From contig NZ_CP049257.1 in NCBI RefSeq assembly GCF_011046535.1, forward strand, positions 1,736,001 to 1,800,000: DNA of 64,000 nt, in the 5' to 3' direction. Below the pieces are notes generated by a model that worked only from the letters and a program-made list of their open reading frames with translations, searched no databases and was not told the origin of the DNA. The translations under genes and the position numbers were made by a program. Source of the stretch: Nocardioides anomalus (GTDB lineage Bacteria; Actinomycetota; Actinomycetes; Propionibacteriales; Nocardioidaceae). How positions within the stretch are numbered: position 1 is the stretch's first letter; the number at the start of each line of letters is the position of its first letter. Below, in pieces: positions 44,805-54,399 of the stretch.

Positions 44805-45670
44805 CCGCGGTCCAGGAGGCGGCGGCCGCGACGTCCTCGCCGGTGCGCACGGTCACGCGCACCTACGACCGCGCGCGCAGCGGTCGCCTGACGGGCCGCG
44901 GCTGGGGTCGCACCCCGCAGCTCGTGCTGCGGGTCGTCGCCCCGGTCGTGCTGATCGTGCTCTGGCAGCTCAGCAGCAGTCGCGGCTGGGTCAGCGAGCA
45001 GACCCTCCCCGGGCCGACCACGATCCTCGACGCCTACCGCGAGCTGTGGCAGACCGGCGACCTCCAGGCCGCGCTGCCCATCTCACTGCGCCGCGCCGGG
45101 GTGGGGCTGCTCATCGGTGGCGGCGCCGGACTGTTCCTGGGCATCGTCGCCGGGCTCTCGGTGACCGCGGAGCGCGCCTATGACGCGCCGCTGCAGATGA
45201 TCCGGACGATCCCGTTCATCGCACTGGTGCCGTTGTTCGTCGTGTGGTTCGGCATCGGGGAGACCTCGAAGATCAGCCTGATCATCGGGGCCTCGATCTT
45301 CCCGGTCTACCTGAACACCTACCACGCCATCCGCGGCATCGACCGCAAGCTGCTCGAGGTCGGACGCACCTTCGAGATGTCGCGGTGGGCGACCATCCGC
45401 CTCGTCGTGGTCCCGCTCTCCATGCCGGGGATCCTCGTCGGCTGGAGGTATGCCGCGGGCACCGCGCTCCTCGCCCTCGTGGCGGCCGAGCAGATCAACA
45501 GCCAGGCCGGCATCGGCTACATCCTCAACACCGCCAACCAGTTCCAGCGCACCGACATCATCCTGGCCGGGATCCTCGTCTACGCCGTCCTCGGACTGCT
45601 CGTCGACGGAGTCATGCGCGGCCTCGAGCGTGTCCTGCTCCCGTGGAGGGCGACCCATGACGGCAACTGA
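44801..45670 (+). CDS. ABC transporter permease (SsuC/TauC type)
   Basis: A 289-residue inner-membrane permease with about six segments. The cytoplasmic EAA-type loop is EVGRTFEMSRWATIRLVVVP, which contacts the ATPase, and the N-terminal region has WQLSSSRGWVSEQTLPGP as in sulfonate/nitrate permeases. GTG start overlaps the rhodanese stop. It is the membrane part of the importer whose ATPase and binding protein genes follow. Confidence 0.93.
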   Translation: MTAVQEAAAATSSPVRTVTRTYDRARSGRLTGRGWGRTPQLVLRVVAPVVLIVLWQLSSSRGWVSEQTLPGPTTILDAYRELWQTGDLQAALPISLRRAGVGLLIGGGAGLFLGIVAGLSVTAERAYDAPLQMIRTIPFIALVPLFVVWFGIGETSKISLIIGASIFPVYLNTYHAIRGIDRKLLEVGRTFEMSRWATIRLVVVPLSMPGILVGWRYAAGTALLALVAAEQINSQAGIGYILNTANQFQRTDIILAGILVYAVLGLLVDGVMRGLERVLLPWRATHDGN

Positions 45671-46464
45671 CCTCTCGCCCCACGCGGGCGGCGAGCACCT
45701 GGGGGAGCCGGTCGTCCGCCTGTCCGGGCTCTCCAAGAGCTACGGCGACCAGGTGATCCTCGACGGGATCGACCTCACCATCGCCCAGGGCGAGTTCGTC
45801 GCCCTGCTCGGCCCCCTCCGGCACGGGGAAGACGACGCTGCTGCGCATCCTCGGCCACCTCGAGGACGCCACCTCGGGCACCGCGACCATCGCGCGGCGC
45901 ACGTCGGTCGTCTTCCAGGAGCCGCGCCTGATCCAGGCGCAGCGGGTGTGGCGCAACGTGGTGCTGGCCGACGGCCGCGGGGCGGCGAGCCGTCAGCGGG
46001 CCTTCGACGCCCTGGACGAGGTGGGCCTGCTGCCCAAGGCCAAGGCGTGGCCCAAGGTCCTGTCGGGCGGCGAGGCGCAGCGCGTGGGCCTGGCCCGGGC
46101 GCTGTACCGGTCCCCGGACCTCCTGCTGCTCGACGAGCCGTTCGGCGCGCTCGACGCGTTCACCCGGCGCAAGGCCCAGGACCTGGTCCTCACCCTGTGG
46201 CAGGACCACCGGCCAGGTGTCCTGCTGGTCACCCACGACGTGGAGGAGTCCCTGCTCCTCGCGGACCGGGTGATCGTCCTCGGGGGCGGTCACATCCAGG
46301 CAGACATCCAGGTCGAGACCCCTCGACCCCGGGACACGACCTCGGTCGCCTTCAACGCGATCAAGCGTGAGGTGCTGGCTCAGCTCAGCCACGTGTCCCC
46401 GCACGTGAGCCGGGACAACCCGGCCCACCGCGACCACGGCAACGACTACGGAAAGACGTCATGA
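45657..46464 (+). pseudogene. ABC transporter ATPase (SsuB/TauB type), frameshifted in Walker A
   Basis: ATG 45657 (GGAGG upstream) reads to VALLGP, then CCCCC at 45812-45816 shifts the frame. With four C the Walker A would be GPSGTGKTT, followed by RILGHLEDATSG, VVFQEPRLI, LSGGEAQRVGLARALYRSPDLLLLDEPFGALDAF with signature and Walker B, and the H-loop LLVTHDVEES. Restored length is about 268 residues. As the permease and binding protein are intact, the extra C is probably a sequence error. It overlaps the permease gene by 14 bases and the next gene by 4. Confidence 0.85.
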
Positions 46465-47498
46465 AGAAGCTGCTCATCTCCCTGCTCACCGCGGTGCTCG
46501 TCACCGCCGGACTCACCGGTTGCTCGGCGTTCGGCAGCGAAGGCGACTCCGGTGGGAAGACCAAGCTCACGATCTCCTACCAGGACACCGCGTTCCCGGC
46601 CCTCATCAAGGCCTCCGGCGTGCTCGACGGCGCGGACTTCGACGTGGAGTGGGTCAACCTGACCGGCCCGGCCGCCAACCTGCAGGCGCTCTACTCCGGG
46701 GCCATCGACCTGGGGCACATGGGTGACACCTCGTTGACCATCGAGCAGGCCAACGCCAAGACCGAGTGGACCGCGGACAACGCGCCGCTGGAGATCGTGG
46801 CCGGCTGGCGCAACCCCTACAGCGAGGAGTACTCACCGCTCGTCACCGCGGTCCGCACCTCGGCCGGGATCGACGACCTCAGCCAGGCCAAGGGCCACAC
46901 CTGGGGCTACAACTTCGGTGGCTACAACCACGCCCAGTACCTCGTCTCCCTGGTCAAGGCCGGGCTGAGCGAGCAGGACATCAAGCCGACCCAGTTCGCG
47001 GACGGCGCGACCTCGGCGGCGGCCTTCAACAACGGCGAGGTCGACGTCTACTCCGGCGCCCACGGGGCGATCCTGTCCTCGCTCACCTCCGGGGACGCCA
47101 AGATCCTCCTCGACGACAGCGACACCGACATCCCGGCGCTGAACGTGTGGACGGCCCGCAAGGACGTGCTCGCCGACGACGACAAGAACGCGGCGCTCAA
47201 GGACTTCTTCTCGCGGATGTCGGGCTACTGGGCGTGGCACGACGACCACCCGGACGAGGTCAAGGACATCCTCAAGAAGCAGCTCAAGGTCGACGACGCC
47301 CGGGCCGACTTCGAGTTCCAGGTGCGTCGTGGGCAGTTCCAGGCCTTCGACGACGACCTCATCACCCGCGAGCAGGCCGTGGCGCAGAGCCTGTTCGACG
47401 GCGGGGCGATCGCGAAGCTGCCGGACGTCGGCATCGGCTTCGACCCTCGCTACAACGAGGTGCAGAAGGCCGTACCCGACGCGGGCGCCCCCGAGTGA
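46461..47498 (+). CDS. ABC transporter substrate-binding lipoprotein (SsuA/TauA type)
   Basis: A 345-residue solute-binding protein with LTGC lipobox (Cys21) after a hydrophobic signal. The fold is the NMT1/SsuA class: KLTISYQDTAFPALIKASGVL, FDVEWVNLTGPAANLQALYSGAIDLGHMGDTS and, later, FNNGEVDVYSGAHGAI. Members bind alkanesulfonates, taurine, nitrate or aromatic sulfonates. The neighbouring desulfurisation genes suggest an organosulfur ligand. ATG overlaps the ATPase stop, and the GTGA at the end overlaps the next gene. Confidence 0.9.
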   Translation: MKKLLISLLTAVLVTAGLTGCSAFGSEGDSGGKTKLTISYQDTAFPALIKASGVLDGADFDVEWVNLTGPAANLQALYSGAIDLGHMGDTSLTIEQANAKTEWTADNAPLEIVAGWRNPYSEEYSPLVTAVRTSAGIDDLSQAKGHTWGYNFGGYNHAQYLVSLVKAGLSEQDIKPTQFADGATSAAAFNNGEVDVYSGAHGAILSSLTSGDAKILLDDSDTDIPALNVWTARKDVLADDDKNAALKDFFSRMSGYWAWHDDHPDEVKDILKKQLKVDDARADFEFQVRRGQFQAFDDDLITREQAVAQSLFDGGAIAKLPDVGIGFDPRYNEVQKAVPDAGAPE

Positions 47499-48748
47499 CG
47501 GCGTCCACCCTGACCACGGCGCGGACCTTCCTCGACGACCTCACGCAGGTCGTCGAGGGGGTCCGGGCCGGCGCGGTCCGCCGGGACCGGGAGCGGCAGT
47601 ACGCCGTCGCCGAGATCGACCAGCTGCGCGAGCTCGGCTTCTGGTCTCTGACCGTCCCGGTCGAGCACGGCGGCCTCGGCCTGGACCAGGAGACGCTGGT
47701 CCAGGCGGTGCTGCTGGTCGCGGCGGCGGACGGCAGCCTCGGCCAGATCCCGCAGAACCACTTCATGACCGTCGAGCGGATCCGGCTCACCGCGGCTCCC
47801 GGTCAGCGTGAGCACTGGCTCCGTGTGCTCGGCGCCGGTGCGGTCCTCGGCAACGCCTCGGCCGAGCCCGGCGAGCGTCCGCCCGGCGAGTCGGCGTCGG
47901 CCCTGCACGGCGGCCCGGGCTCCTGGCGACTGACCGGCCGCAAGGTCTACAGCACCGGGGCCCTGCTGGCCGACCACATCGCGGTGCAGGTCCGCGACCC
48001 CTCCGGCGCGCAGCGCACCGTGCTGGTCCCGCGCGACGCCGACGGCGTGGTCGTCCACGACGACTGGCAGAGCATGGGGCAGCGGACCACCGCGTCCGGG
48101 GTCTCGGAGTACCACGAGGTGGCGATCGACGACATCGCCGTGCTCGACCACCCGGGCGACCCGGTGGCGACGTACCGCGTCTCTGCGCTCGGCCAGCTGG
48201 TGCACGCGGCGATCGACGCTGGTCTCGCCGAAGGAGCCGTGGGCGAGGCGCTGGCGCTCGCCCGCACGGTGCACGGCGGCCGGGGGAGCGGGGCCAGGGA
48301 GTTCGGCGACGACGTGCTCGGCGTGGCGCTGCTCGGGGAGCTGCGGGTCACGGCGCTCTCCGCCCGCCGCCTCGTGGAGTCGGCCGCCCGGCGGCTGGCC
48401 GCCCTGGAGCAGGACTCGTCGCTCGAGGAGGTCGCCGACGTCTTCTACGAGGTCGCGGCGGCCAAGCTGGCCAGCACCCGTGCCGCGCTCACCGCGACCG
48501 CGGGCCTGTTCGAGGTCGGCGGCTCCAGCTCGACGCGTCCCGAGCTCGGCCTGGACCGCTACTGGCGCGACGCGCGCACCCACACCCTGCACGACGCCGC
48601 CCGGTGGAAGCCGTTCGCCATCGGCCGGTGGCTCATCGCCGGCGACGTCGCCGACCCCTGGAGCATCGCCCACCCCTTCCGCCCGCTCGGCGAGCTGGAG
48701 CAGCAGGTCGACCACGCGGGACCGGCCAGCGACAGGAGCGCCTCGTGA
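47495..48748 (+). CDS. Acyl-CoA dehydrogenase-fold flavin monooxygenase (DszC/SfnB-like)
   Basis: A 417-residue protein with the acyl-CoA dehydrogenase fold. Helical N-domain ([37 protein letters not shown]), a central strand domain (TGRKVYSTGALLADHIAVQV, WQSMGQRTTASG) and a helical C-domain (TAGLFEVGGSSSTRPELGLDRYWRDARTHTLHD). In DszC and SfnB relatives this fold uses FMNH2 and O2 to oxidise sulfur or carbon. The catalytic Glu of true acyl-CoA dehydrogenases is absent, as expected. It overlaps the binding-protein gene. Confidence 0.88.
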   Translation: MTASTLTTARTFLDDLTQVVEGVRAGAVRRDRERQYAVAEIDQLRELGFWSLTVPVEHGGLGLDQETLVQAVLLVAAADGSLGQIPQNHFMTVERIRLTAAPGQREHWLRVLGAGAVLGNASAEPGERPPGESASALHGGPGSWRLTGRKVYSTGALLADHIAVQVRDPSGAQRTVLVPRDADGVVVHDDWQSMGQRTTASGVSEYHEVAIDDIAVLDHPGDPVATYRVSALGQLVHAAIDAGLAEGAVGEALALARTVHGGRGSGAREFGDDVLGVALLGELRVTALSARRLVESAARRLAALEQDSSLEEVADVFYEVAAAKLASTRAALTATAGLFEVGGSSSTRPELGLDRYWRDARTHTLHDAARWKPFAIGRWLIAGDVADPWSIAHPFRPLGELEQQVDHAGPASDRSAS

Positions 48749-50058
48749 CCGGACCCCGGCGGCTGCACCTCAACGTCAACGTCAACAGCTCGGGGCGCCA
48801 CCCCGCCTCGTGGCAGGTGCAGCCCGACCCCCTGGGCTTCCTCGACCTCGGCTACTTCGAGGAGATCGGCCGGCTGGCCGAGCGCGGCCGGCTGGACGCG
48901 GTCTTCTTCTCCGACGGCTTCGACCACGGTCAGCCGAAGGTCTCCCGGCCGTGGCAGGCGCTCGACCCGTTCGTCCCGCTCACCGCGGTGGCGCGGGTCA
49001 CCGAGCACGTCGGGCTGGTCGCGACCCAGTCCTCGAGCTTCCAGCACCCCTACAACATCGCCCGGTCGACGGCCTCGCTCGACCTCGTGTCCGGTGGTCG
49101 CGCGGCCTGGAACGTGGTCGCCACGCGCAACCCCGTCGCCGCGCTCCTGTTCGGCCTCGACGACCTGCCGAGCCACGACGACCGGTACGCGCGAGCCGAG
49201 GAGGCGGTGCGGATCGCGCTGGAGCTCTGGGAGTCGTGGGAGCCGGAGGCGCTGGTCGCGGACCAGAAGTCGGGCACCTTCGCCGACACCGCGCGCATCC
49301 ACCCGATCGCCTTCCGCGGCCAGCACTTCCGGGTCGAGGGCTCGCTCCAGGTCCCGCGCTCGCCGCAGGGCCGACCGGTGCTGCTCCAGGCCGGTGGCTC
49401 GCCCCAGGGCACCGCCCTCGCCGCGACGTACGCCGATGCGGTGTTCTCGGTGAGCCACACCCTCGAGGGGGGCCAGCAGTTCTACGCCGACGTCAAGGCC
49501 CAGGCCGCCACGCACGGGCGCGACCCCGACCACGTCGTGATCCTGCCCGGCCTGTTCCCGGTGCTCGGCAGCACCGAGGCCGAGGCGCGCGAGCGCAAGC
49601 GGTGGCTCGACGAGGTGGCCGGCTTCGACGAGGAGCTCGACGCGCTGACCGCGACCCTGGGCCTCGAGCCCGGCGACCTGCAGCTGGACCAGCCGCCGCC
49701 GTGGGAGACGATCGAGCAGCGCTCCGGGGGGCTCAGCCAGGGCTTCGCGAGTGCCATCCTGGACCTCGCCCGGCGCGACGGCCTCACCGTCCGCGAGCTG
49801 CTCGACAAGAACCCCAACGGCCACCGCAGCCTGGTCGGCACCCCGGAGCAGGTCGCCGACGACATCGAGCGCTGGTTCACCGGACGCGCCGCCGACGGCT
49901 TCAACCTCAACATCGACTTCTTCCCCGACGGTCTGGTCAACGTGGTCGAGCAGCTGGTGCCGGAGCTGCAGCGGCGCGGGCTGTTCCGCACCGACTACGA
50001 GGCCACCACGCTGCGCGGCAACCTCGGGCTGCCCGACCCGGCGCCGGCGGTGCGCTGA
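48745..50058 (+). CDS. NtaA/SnaA/DszA-family flavin-dependent monooxygenase (1 of 3)
   Basis: A 437-residue luciferase-like enzyme. The barrel has [17 protein letters not shown] near residue 50, the GRAAWNVVA loop typical of the NtaA class, and PQGRPVLLQAGGSPQGTALAA. These enzymes take reduced FMN from a partner reductase and split C-S or C-N bonds using O2. It resembles members that act on sulfones or sulfonates, but the substrate is inferred from the cluster. GTG start (GGAG upstream) overlaps the previous gene. Confidence 0.9.
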   Translation: MTGPRRLHLNVNVNSSGRHPASWQVQPDPLGFLDLGYFEEIGRLAERGRLDAVFFSDGFDHGQPKVSRPWQALDPFVPLTAVARVTEHVGLVATQSSSFQHPYNIARSTASLDLVSGGRAAWNVVATRNPVAALLFGLDDLPSHDDRYARAEEAVRIALELWESWEPEALVADQKSGTFADTARIHPIAFRGQHFRVEGSLQVPRSPQGRPVLLQAGGSPQGTALAATYADAVFSVSHTLEGGQQFYADVKAQAATHGRDPDHVVILPGLFPVLGSTEAEARERKRWLDEVAGFDEELDALTATLGLEPGDLQLDQPPPWETIEQRSGGLSQGFASAILDLARRDGLTVRELLDKNPNGHRSLVGTPEQVADDIERWFTGRAADGFNLNIDFFPDGLVNVVEQLVPELQRRGLFRTDYEATTLRGNLGLPDPAPAVR

Positions 50059-50855
50059 TGGACCTGCTGCTGACCGGCAAGCGGGCCGTCGTCACCGGGG
50101 CCGCCGGGGGGATCGGCCGCGAGGTCGCCCACGCGCTGGCCGCCGAGGGCGTCGACCTGGTCCTCACCGGCCGGACCGCCGCCACCCTGGAGAAGACCGC
50201 GGCCGCGGTGACCGAGCGCAGCGGTCGCTCGGCCCACGTCGTGGTCGTGGACGTCCGCGACGACGCGGCGGTCCGGGCCATGGTCGACCGGGCCGTCGAG
50301 GTGCTGGGCGGTGTCGACATCCTGGTCAACTCGGCCTCCAACCAGGCGGTCGGCCGACACATGCCCCGGCTGGCCGAGACGGGCGACGACGTCTTCTGGG
50401 ACGACGTCGACACCAAGCTGGTCGGCTACCTGCGCACCTCGAGGGCGGTGGCACCCCACCTCGTCGCCCAGGGCTGGGGCCGCATCATCAACATCGCCGG
50501 CCTGGGCGCGCGGGAGACCCGCTCGATCGTCCGCACCGTCCGCAACGTCGGCGTGGCCGCCCTGACCAAGAACCTCGCCGACGAGCTCGGACCGCACGGT
50601 GTCAACGTGACCGCGGTCCACCCCGGGCTCACCCGCACACCGGAGCTGGCCGAGGAGCTGACCGCCCGGGCTGCCGCCGAGGGCCGCACCCTGGCCGAGC
50701 TCGAGGACGAGCTCGGTGCCAACGCGCTCAACCGGCTCGTCGACGCCACCGAGGTGGCCGACGTGGTGGCCTTCCTGGCCTCACCGCGCAGCGTCGCGGT
50801 CAACGGGGACGCGGTCGGCGTCGGCGGAGGGACGCGCGGTGTCGTCCACTACTGA
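50058..50855 (+). CDS. SDR-family protein lacking the usual YxxxK motif
   Basis: A 265-residue Rossmann protein with VVTGAAGGIGRE at 11-22, NSASNQ where NAGG is usual, GRIINIAGLGARET, and VHPGLTRTPELAEE. The Tyr-x-x-x-Lys position is replaced by a RTVRNVGVAALTKNLADEL segment, where Arg and Asn stand for Tyr and Lys. A group with this RN pattern exists among bacterial SDRs, so it may use a different catalysis. It is coupled by TGATG to the monooxygenase, and the next gene starts 17 bases before its stop. Confidence 0.85.
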   Translation: MDLLLTGKRAVVTGAAGGIGREVAHALAAEGVDLVLTGRTAATLEKTAAAVTERSGRSAHVVVVDVRDDAAVRAMVDRAVEVLGGVDILVNSASNQAVGRHMPRLAETGDDVFWDDVDTKLVGYLRTSRAVAPHLVAQGWGRIINIAGLGARETRSIVRTVRNVGVAALTKNLADELGPHGVNVTAVHPGLTRTPELAEELTARAAAEGRTLAELEDELGANALNRLVDATEVADVVAFLASPRSVAVNGDAVGVGGGTRGVVHY

Positions 50856-52024
50856 GGACTTCCCCGTGCTGGTCCGCCTCGGGTTCGCCGACCAGGTCGT
50901 CGCGCTGGCCGAGGGCGAGGTCGAGCGGGAGCGGACCGGGCGGGCGCCGTACGACGAGGTGCGGCTGCTCGCGAAGTCGGGGTACGGCGCGGTGCGGCTC
51001 CCAGCGCGGCTCGGCGGGCCGGGCGCCACCCTGATCGAGCTGGTCGAGGCCACCGTGGAGCTGGCCTCGGCCGACTCCAACGTGGCGCACCTGCTGCGCA
51101 ACCACTTCCTGTTCGTCGAGGGCGCGCTGGCCGACGAGGCCCACCACGGACGCTGGCTCACCGACATCGGCGACGGCCTCCTCTTCGGCCTGGGGTTCGG
51201 GGAGACCGACATGCCACGGGCCGGGGCGGAGGAGTTCGGGACCACCCTCACCCGGCACGCCGAGGGCTACGTGCTGGAGGGCACCAAGCACTACTCCACG
51301 GGCAACGCCTACAGCGACAAGATCGTGGTCAAGGCGGCCGAGCCCGGTGGGGGGCGTCGCGGTGGCCGTGGTGCCGACGCACCGCGAGGGCGTCACGTGC
51401 CTCGACGACTGGGACGGCTTCGGGCAGCGCTTCACCGCGTCCGGGACGACCGTGTTCCGGGCTGTGCGCCTCAGCCCCGACGAGGTCGTCACCGCCGCCG
51501 AGGTGGAGGCCCGGCCGGCCCGGCGGAGCAGCCCGTTCGCCCAGGTGTACCTGACCGCGGTCGTCGCCGGGATCGCGGCGGCCTGCGCCCGGGACGCGGT
51601 GGCGCTGGTCCGGGGCCGGCGCCGGAACTTCTTCCACGGGACCGCGCCCGAGCCGCGCCACGACGCGGTGCTGCAGACGACGGTCGGCCGCCTCTCGGCC
51701 GACGCCTACGCCGCGCGCGCCACCGTCCTCGAAGCGGCCCGGTCGCTGGCCGCGGCGCAGGCCGACGGCAGCGTCGCGGCCATGGAGCGCGCTGCGTTGG
51801 ACGCGGCCCGCGCGAAGGTCGTCGTCGACGAGCTCACGACGCGTGCGGCCACCGGCCTGCTCGAGGCCGGGAGCGCCTCGGCGGTCCGCGCCGGCGCCGC
51901 GCTCGACCGGCACTGGCGCAACGCCCGGACCGTCATCGCGCACAACCCGGCGTCGTACAAGCTGCGCGTCCTCGGTGACCACGCGCTCAACGGGACGCCG
52001 CCGCCCGTGGGCTCCTTCTTCTGA
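50839..52024 (+). pseudogene. Second DszC/SfnB-like acyl-CoA dehydrogenase-fold monooxygenase, frameshifted in a G run
   Basis: Starts at GTG 50839 (VSSTTEDFPVLVRLG) with AEGEVERERTGRAPYDEV, SGYGAVRLPARLGGPGATL and GTKHYSTGNAYSDKIVVKAAEPGG. Six G at 51349-51354 then break the frame. With five G it would go on GVAVAVVPTHREGVTCLDDWDGFGQRFTASG to [14 protein letters not shown] and [18 protein letters not shown], about 394 residues in all. The full reconstructed protein is typical of this class. It is probably a sequence error in an otherwise working gene. It shares fold with the gene at 47495. Confidence 0.8.
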
Positions 52025-52074
52025 CCCGCCCCGGACCCCCCGCCCCACAGACGCACGACCCCTGGAGGACGTTC

Positions 52075-53400
52075 GTGACCACCACGAGCCTGCTGCCGCT
52101 CATCGTCAACATGCAGCCGTCCGGCGTGCACGCCGGCGCCTGGCTGGCGCCGGGCGCCGACCCCCGCGCGTTCATCAGCCTCGACTACCACCGCGAGCTC
52201 GCGACCCTGGCCGAGCGGGGTCGCCTCGACGGCGTGTTCCTGGCCGACTTCGCCGCGCTGCAGCCCGAGTCCGGGCGCCAGCCGCGCTGGACCTTCGACC
52301 CGGTGGTGACGCTCTCGGCCCTGGCCGCGGTCACGGAGCACGTCGGGCTGGTGGCGAGCATCAGCACCACGCTCACCGAGCCGTACCACGTGGCCCGCGT
52401 CGTCGCGTCCCTCGACCACGTCAGCCGAGGCCGGGCCGGCTGGAACGTCGTGACGTCCTTCGACCCCAACTCGGCCCGCAACTTCGGCCTGGCCCAGCTG
52501 CCGGACAAGGACGCGCGCTACCGGCGTGCGGGGGAGTTCGTCGAGGTCGTCGATGCCCTCTGGTCCTCCTGGGAGCAGGGCGCGCTCGCCCTGGACCGCG
52601 GGACCAGGACGTTCATCGACACCGACAAGGTGCACCCGGTCGACCACGTCGGCGAGTTCTTCTCCGTGGCCGGCCCGCTGCAGGTGCCACCGCCGCCCCA
52701 GGGCCGCCCGGTCGTGTTCCAGGCGGGCGGATCGGACGCGGGTCGCGACCTCGCGGCCCGCACCGCCGACGGCGTCTTCGCGGCCCAGCTCACCGTGGCC
52801 TCCTCGCGCGAGTACCGCGACGACCTGCGCGTCCGTGCCGAGAAGGCGGGCCGTCGAGCCGACGACGTCCGGCTCTTCCCCGGCGTCGTGGTCACGGTGG
52901 GCGAGACGCGCGCCGAGGCGCTGGCCAAGCGGGAGGCCCTCAACGAGCTGGTGGGCTCGCCCGACGCCCGCCTGGCCGGTCTCGCCCACTTCATCGGCGT
53001 CGACCCGGCGTCGCTGGCCCTGGACGAGCCGCTGCCCCCGGCGGTCCGGGAGAGCGCCGGCAGCGGTGGCGGTGCCGAGGGGTTCCGCCAGTCCGTGCTG
53101 AGCTTCTTCGACGAGCCGGGTCGCACCGTGGGCGATTTCCTGCGCGAGGGGTCGCTCGGGCACCGCACGCTCGTCGGGGACCCCGCGACCATCGTCGACA
53201 GCCTCGAGGAGTGGCGCGACGGGGGTGCGGCCGACGGCTTCGTGCTCATGTTCGAGTCGCTCCCCACCGGGCTGCGCGACTTCGTGGAGCTGGTCGTCCC
53301 CGAGCTGCAGCGTCGCGGTCTGACCCGCACCGAGTACGACGATCACGAGACCTTCGCGGCCCGCCTGGGCCTCGACCGACGAACGGAGACCCACGCGTGA
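52075..53400 (+). CDS. NtaA/SnaA/DszA-family flavin-dependent monooxygenase (2 of 3)
   Basis: A 441-residue luciferase-like enzyme with [55 protein letters not shown] and [17 protein letters not shown], the standard signature of the NtaA class. It differs from the other two at many positions, so the three probably have different substrates. GTG start has GGAGG upstream and follows the second DszC-like gene by 50 bases. Its stop overlaps the aldo/keto reductase GTG. Confidence 0.92.
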   Translation: MTTTSLLPLIVNMQPSGVHAGAWLAPGADPRAFISLDYHRELATLAERGRLDGVFLADFAALQPESGRQPRWTFDPVVTLSALAAVTEHVGLVASISTTLTEPYHVARVVASLDHVSRGRAGWNVVTSFDPNSARNFGLAQLPDKDARYRRAGEFVEVVDALWSSWEQGALALDRGTRTFIDTDKVHPVDHVGEFFSVAGPLQVPPPPQGRPVVFQAGGSDAGRDLAARTADGVFAAQLTVASSREYRDDLRVRAEKAGRRADDVRLFPGVVVTVGETRAEALAKREALNELVGSPDARLAGLAHFIGVDPASLALDEPLPPAVRESAGSGGGAEGFRQSVLSFFDEPGRTVGDFLREGSLGHRTLVGDPATIVDSLEEWRDGGAADGFVLMFESLPTGLRDFVELVVPELQRRGLTRTEYDDHETFAARLGLDRRTETHA

Positions 53401-54389
53401 GCACGCACCGCAGGCTCGGCGCCCTCGACGTCTCGCCGACCGGACTCGGCTGCATGAGCTTCGTGCAGTCCACCGAGCCCGCCGACGAGCAGGTCGCCCG
53501 CGAGGTCATCGAGGCCGCGCTGGACGAGGGCGTGAGCTTCTTCGACACCGCCGACATCTACGGCAAGGGCATCAGCGAGACGCTGGTCGGCCGGGTGCTG
53601 GCTCCGCGTCGCGACGAGGTCACGATCGCGACCAAGTTCGGCAACCGCCTCGACGGCGACCAGCCGGGCGGCCGCGACCTCGACGCCCGACCGGAGTACG
53701 TCCGGTCCGCGCTGGAGGCCTCGCTGCGGCGCCTCGGCACCGACCACGTCGACCTGTACTACCTGCACCGGGTGGACGCGCAGGTGCCCATCGAGGAGAC
53801 CTTCGGGGCCCTGGCCGAGCTGGTCGAGGCCGGCAAGGTCCTGCACCTCGGGCTCTCCGAGGCCGGGCCGCAGACGATCCGGAGGGCCCACGCCGTGCAC
53901 CCGGTCACCGCCGTGCAGTCGGAGTGGTCGGTCTTCAGCCGCGACATCGAGGACGAGGTCGTGCCGGTCGCGCGCGAGCTCGGCATCGGGCTGGTGCCGT
54001 ACTCCCCCCTCGGTCGCGGGCTGCTCACCGACCTGATCCGGTCCGCCGACGACGTTCCCGAGCGGCTCCGGGGCCGCGAGCGCTACAGCGGCGAGGAGCT
54101 GCGTCACAACGTGGCTCTGGCCGACGAGGTCCGCGAGGTGGCGGCCGAGCTGGGCGTCCAGGCCGGGCAGGTCGCGCTCGCCTGGGTGCTGGCCCAGGGG
54201 GACGACGTGGTGCCGATCCCGGGGACCAAGCAGGTCGACCGCGCGCGGAGCAACGCCCGCTCGGTCGACGTACGCCTCGACGACGCGCAGCGAGCCCGGC
54301 TGGACCGGCTCGCCGACCGGGTCCGCGGCCACCGCTCGCCCCGGCCGGAGCTGGTGGGGCTCGAGGCGCCGCTGCCGGCGTCGGTCTGA
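53397..54389 (+). CDS. Aldo/keto reductase
   Basis: A 330-residue NADPH-dependent reductase. The catalytic tetrad is seen as Asp and Tyr in [14 protein letters not shown], Lys in TKFGNRL, and His in YYLHRVD. The nucleotide end is [20 protein letters not shown], typical of the AKR11/YcsN-like branch. It could reduce the aldehyde released when a monooxygenase cleaves a C-S bond. It is in the sulfur operon with a 4-base overlap to the gene before and lies 10 bases before the next. Confidence 0.92.
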   Translation: MSTHRRLGALDVSPTGLGCMSFVQSTEPADEQVAREVIEAALDEGVSFFDTADIYGKGISETLVGRVLAPRRDEVTIATKFGNRLDGDQPGGRDLDARPEYVRSALEASLRRLGTDHVDLYYLHRVDAQVPIEETFGALAELVEAGKVLHLGLSEAGPQTIRRAHAVHPVTAVQSEWSVFSRDIEDEVVPVARELGIGLVPYSPLGRGLLTDLIRSADDVPERLRGRERYSGEELRHNVALADEVREVAAELGVQAGQVALAWVLAQGDDVVPIPGTKQVDRARSNARSVDVRLDDAQRARLDRLADRVRGHRSPRPELVGLEAPLPASV

Positions 54390-54399
54390 GGGGCCGGCC

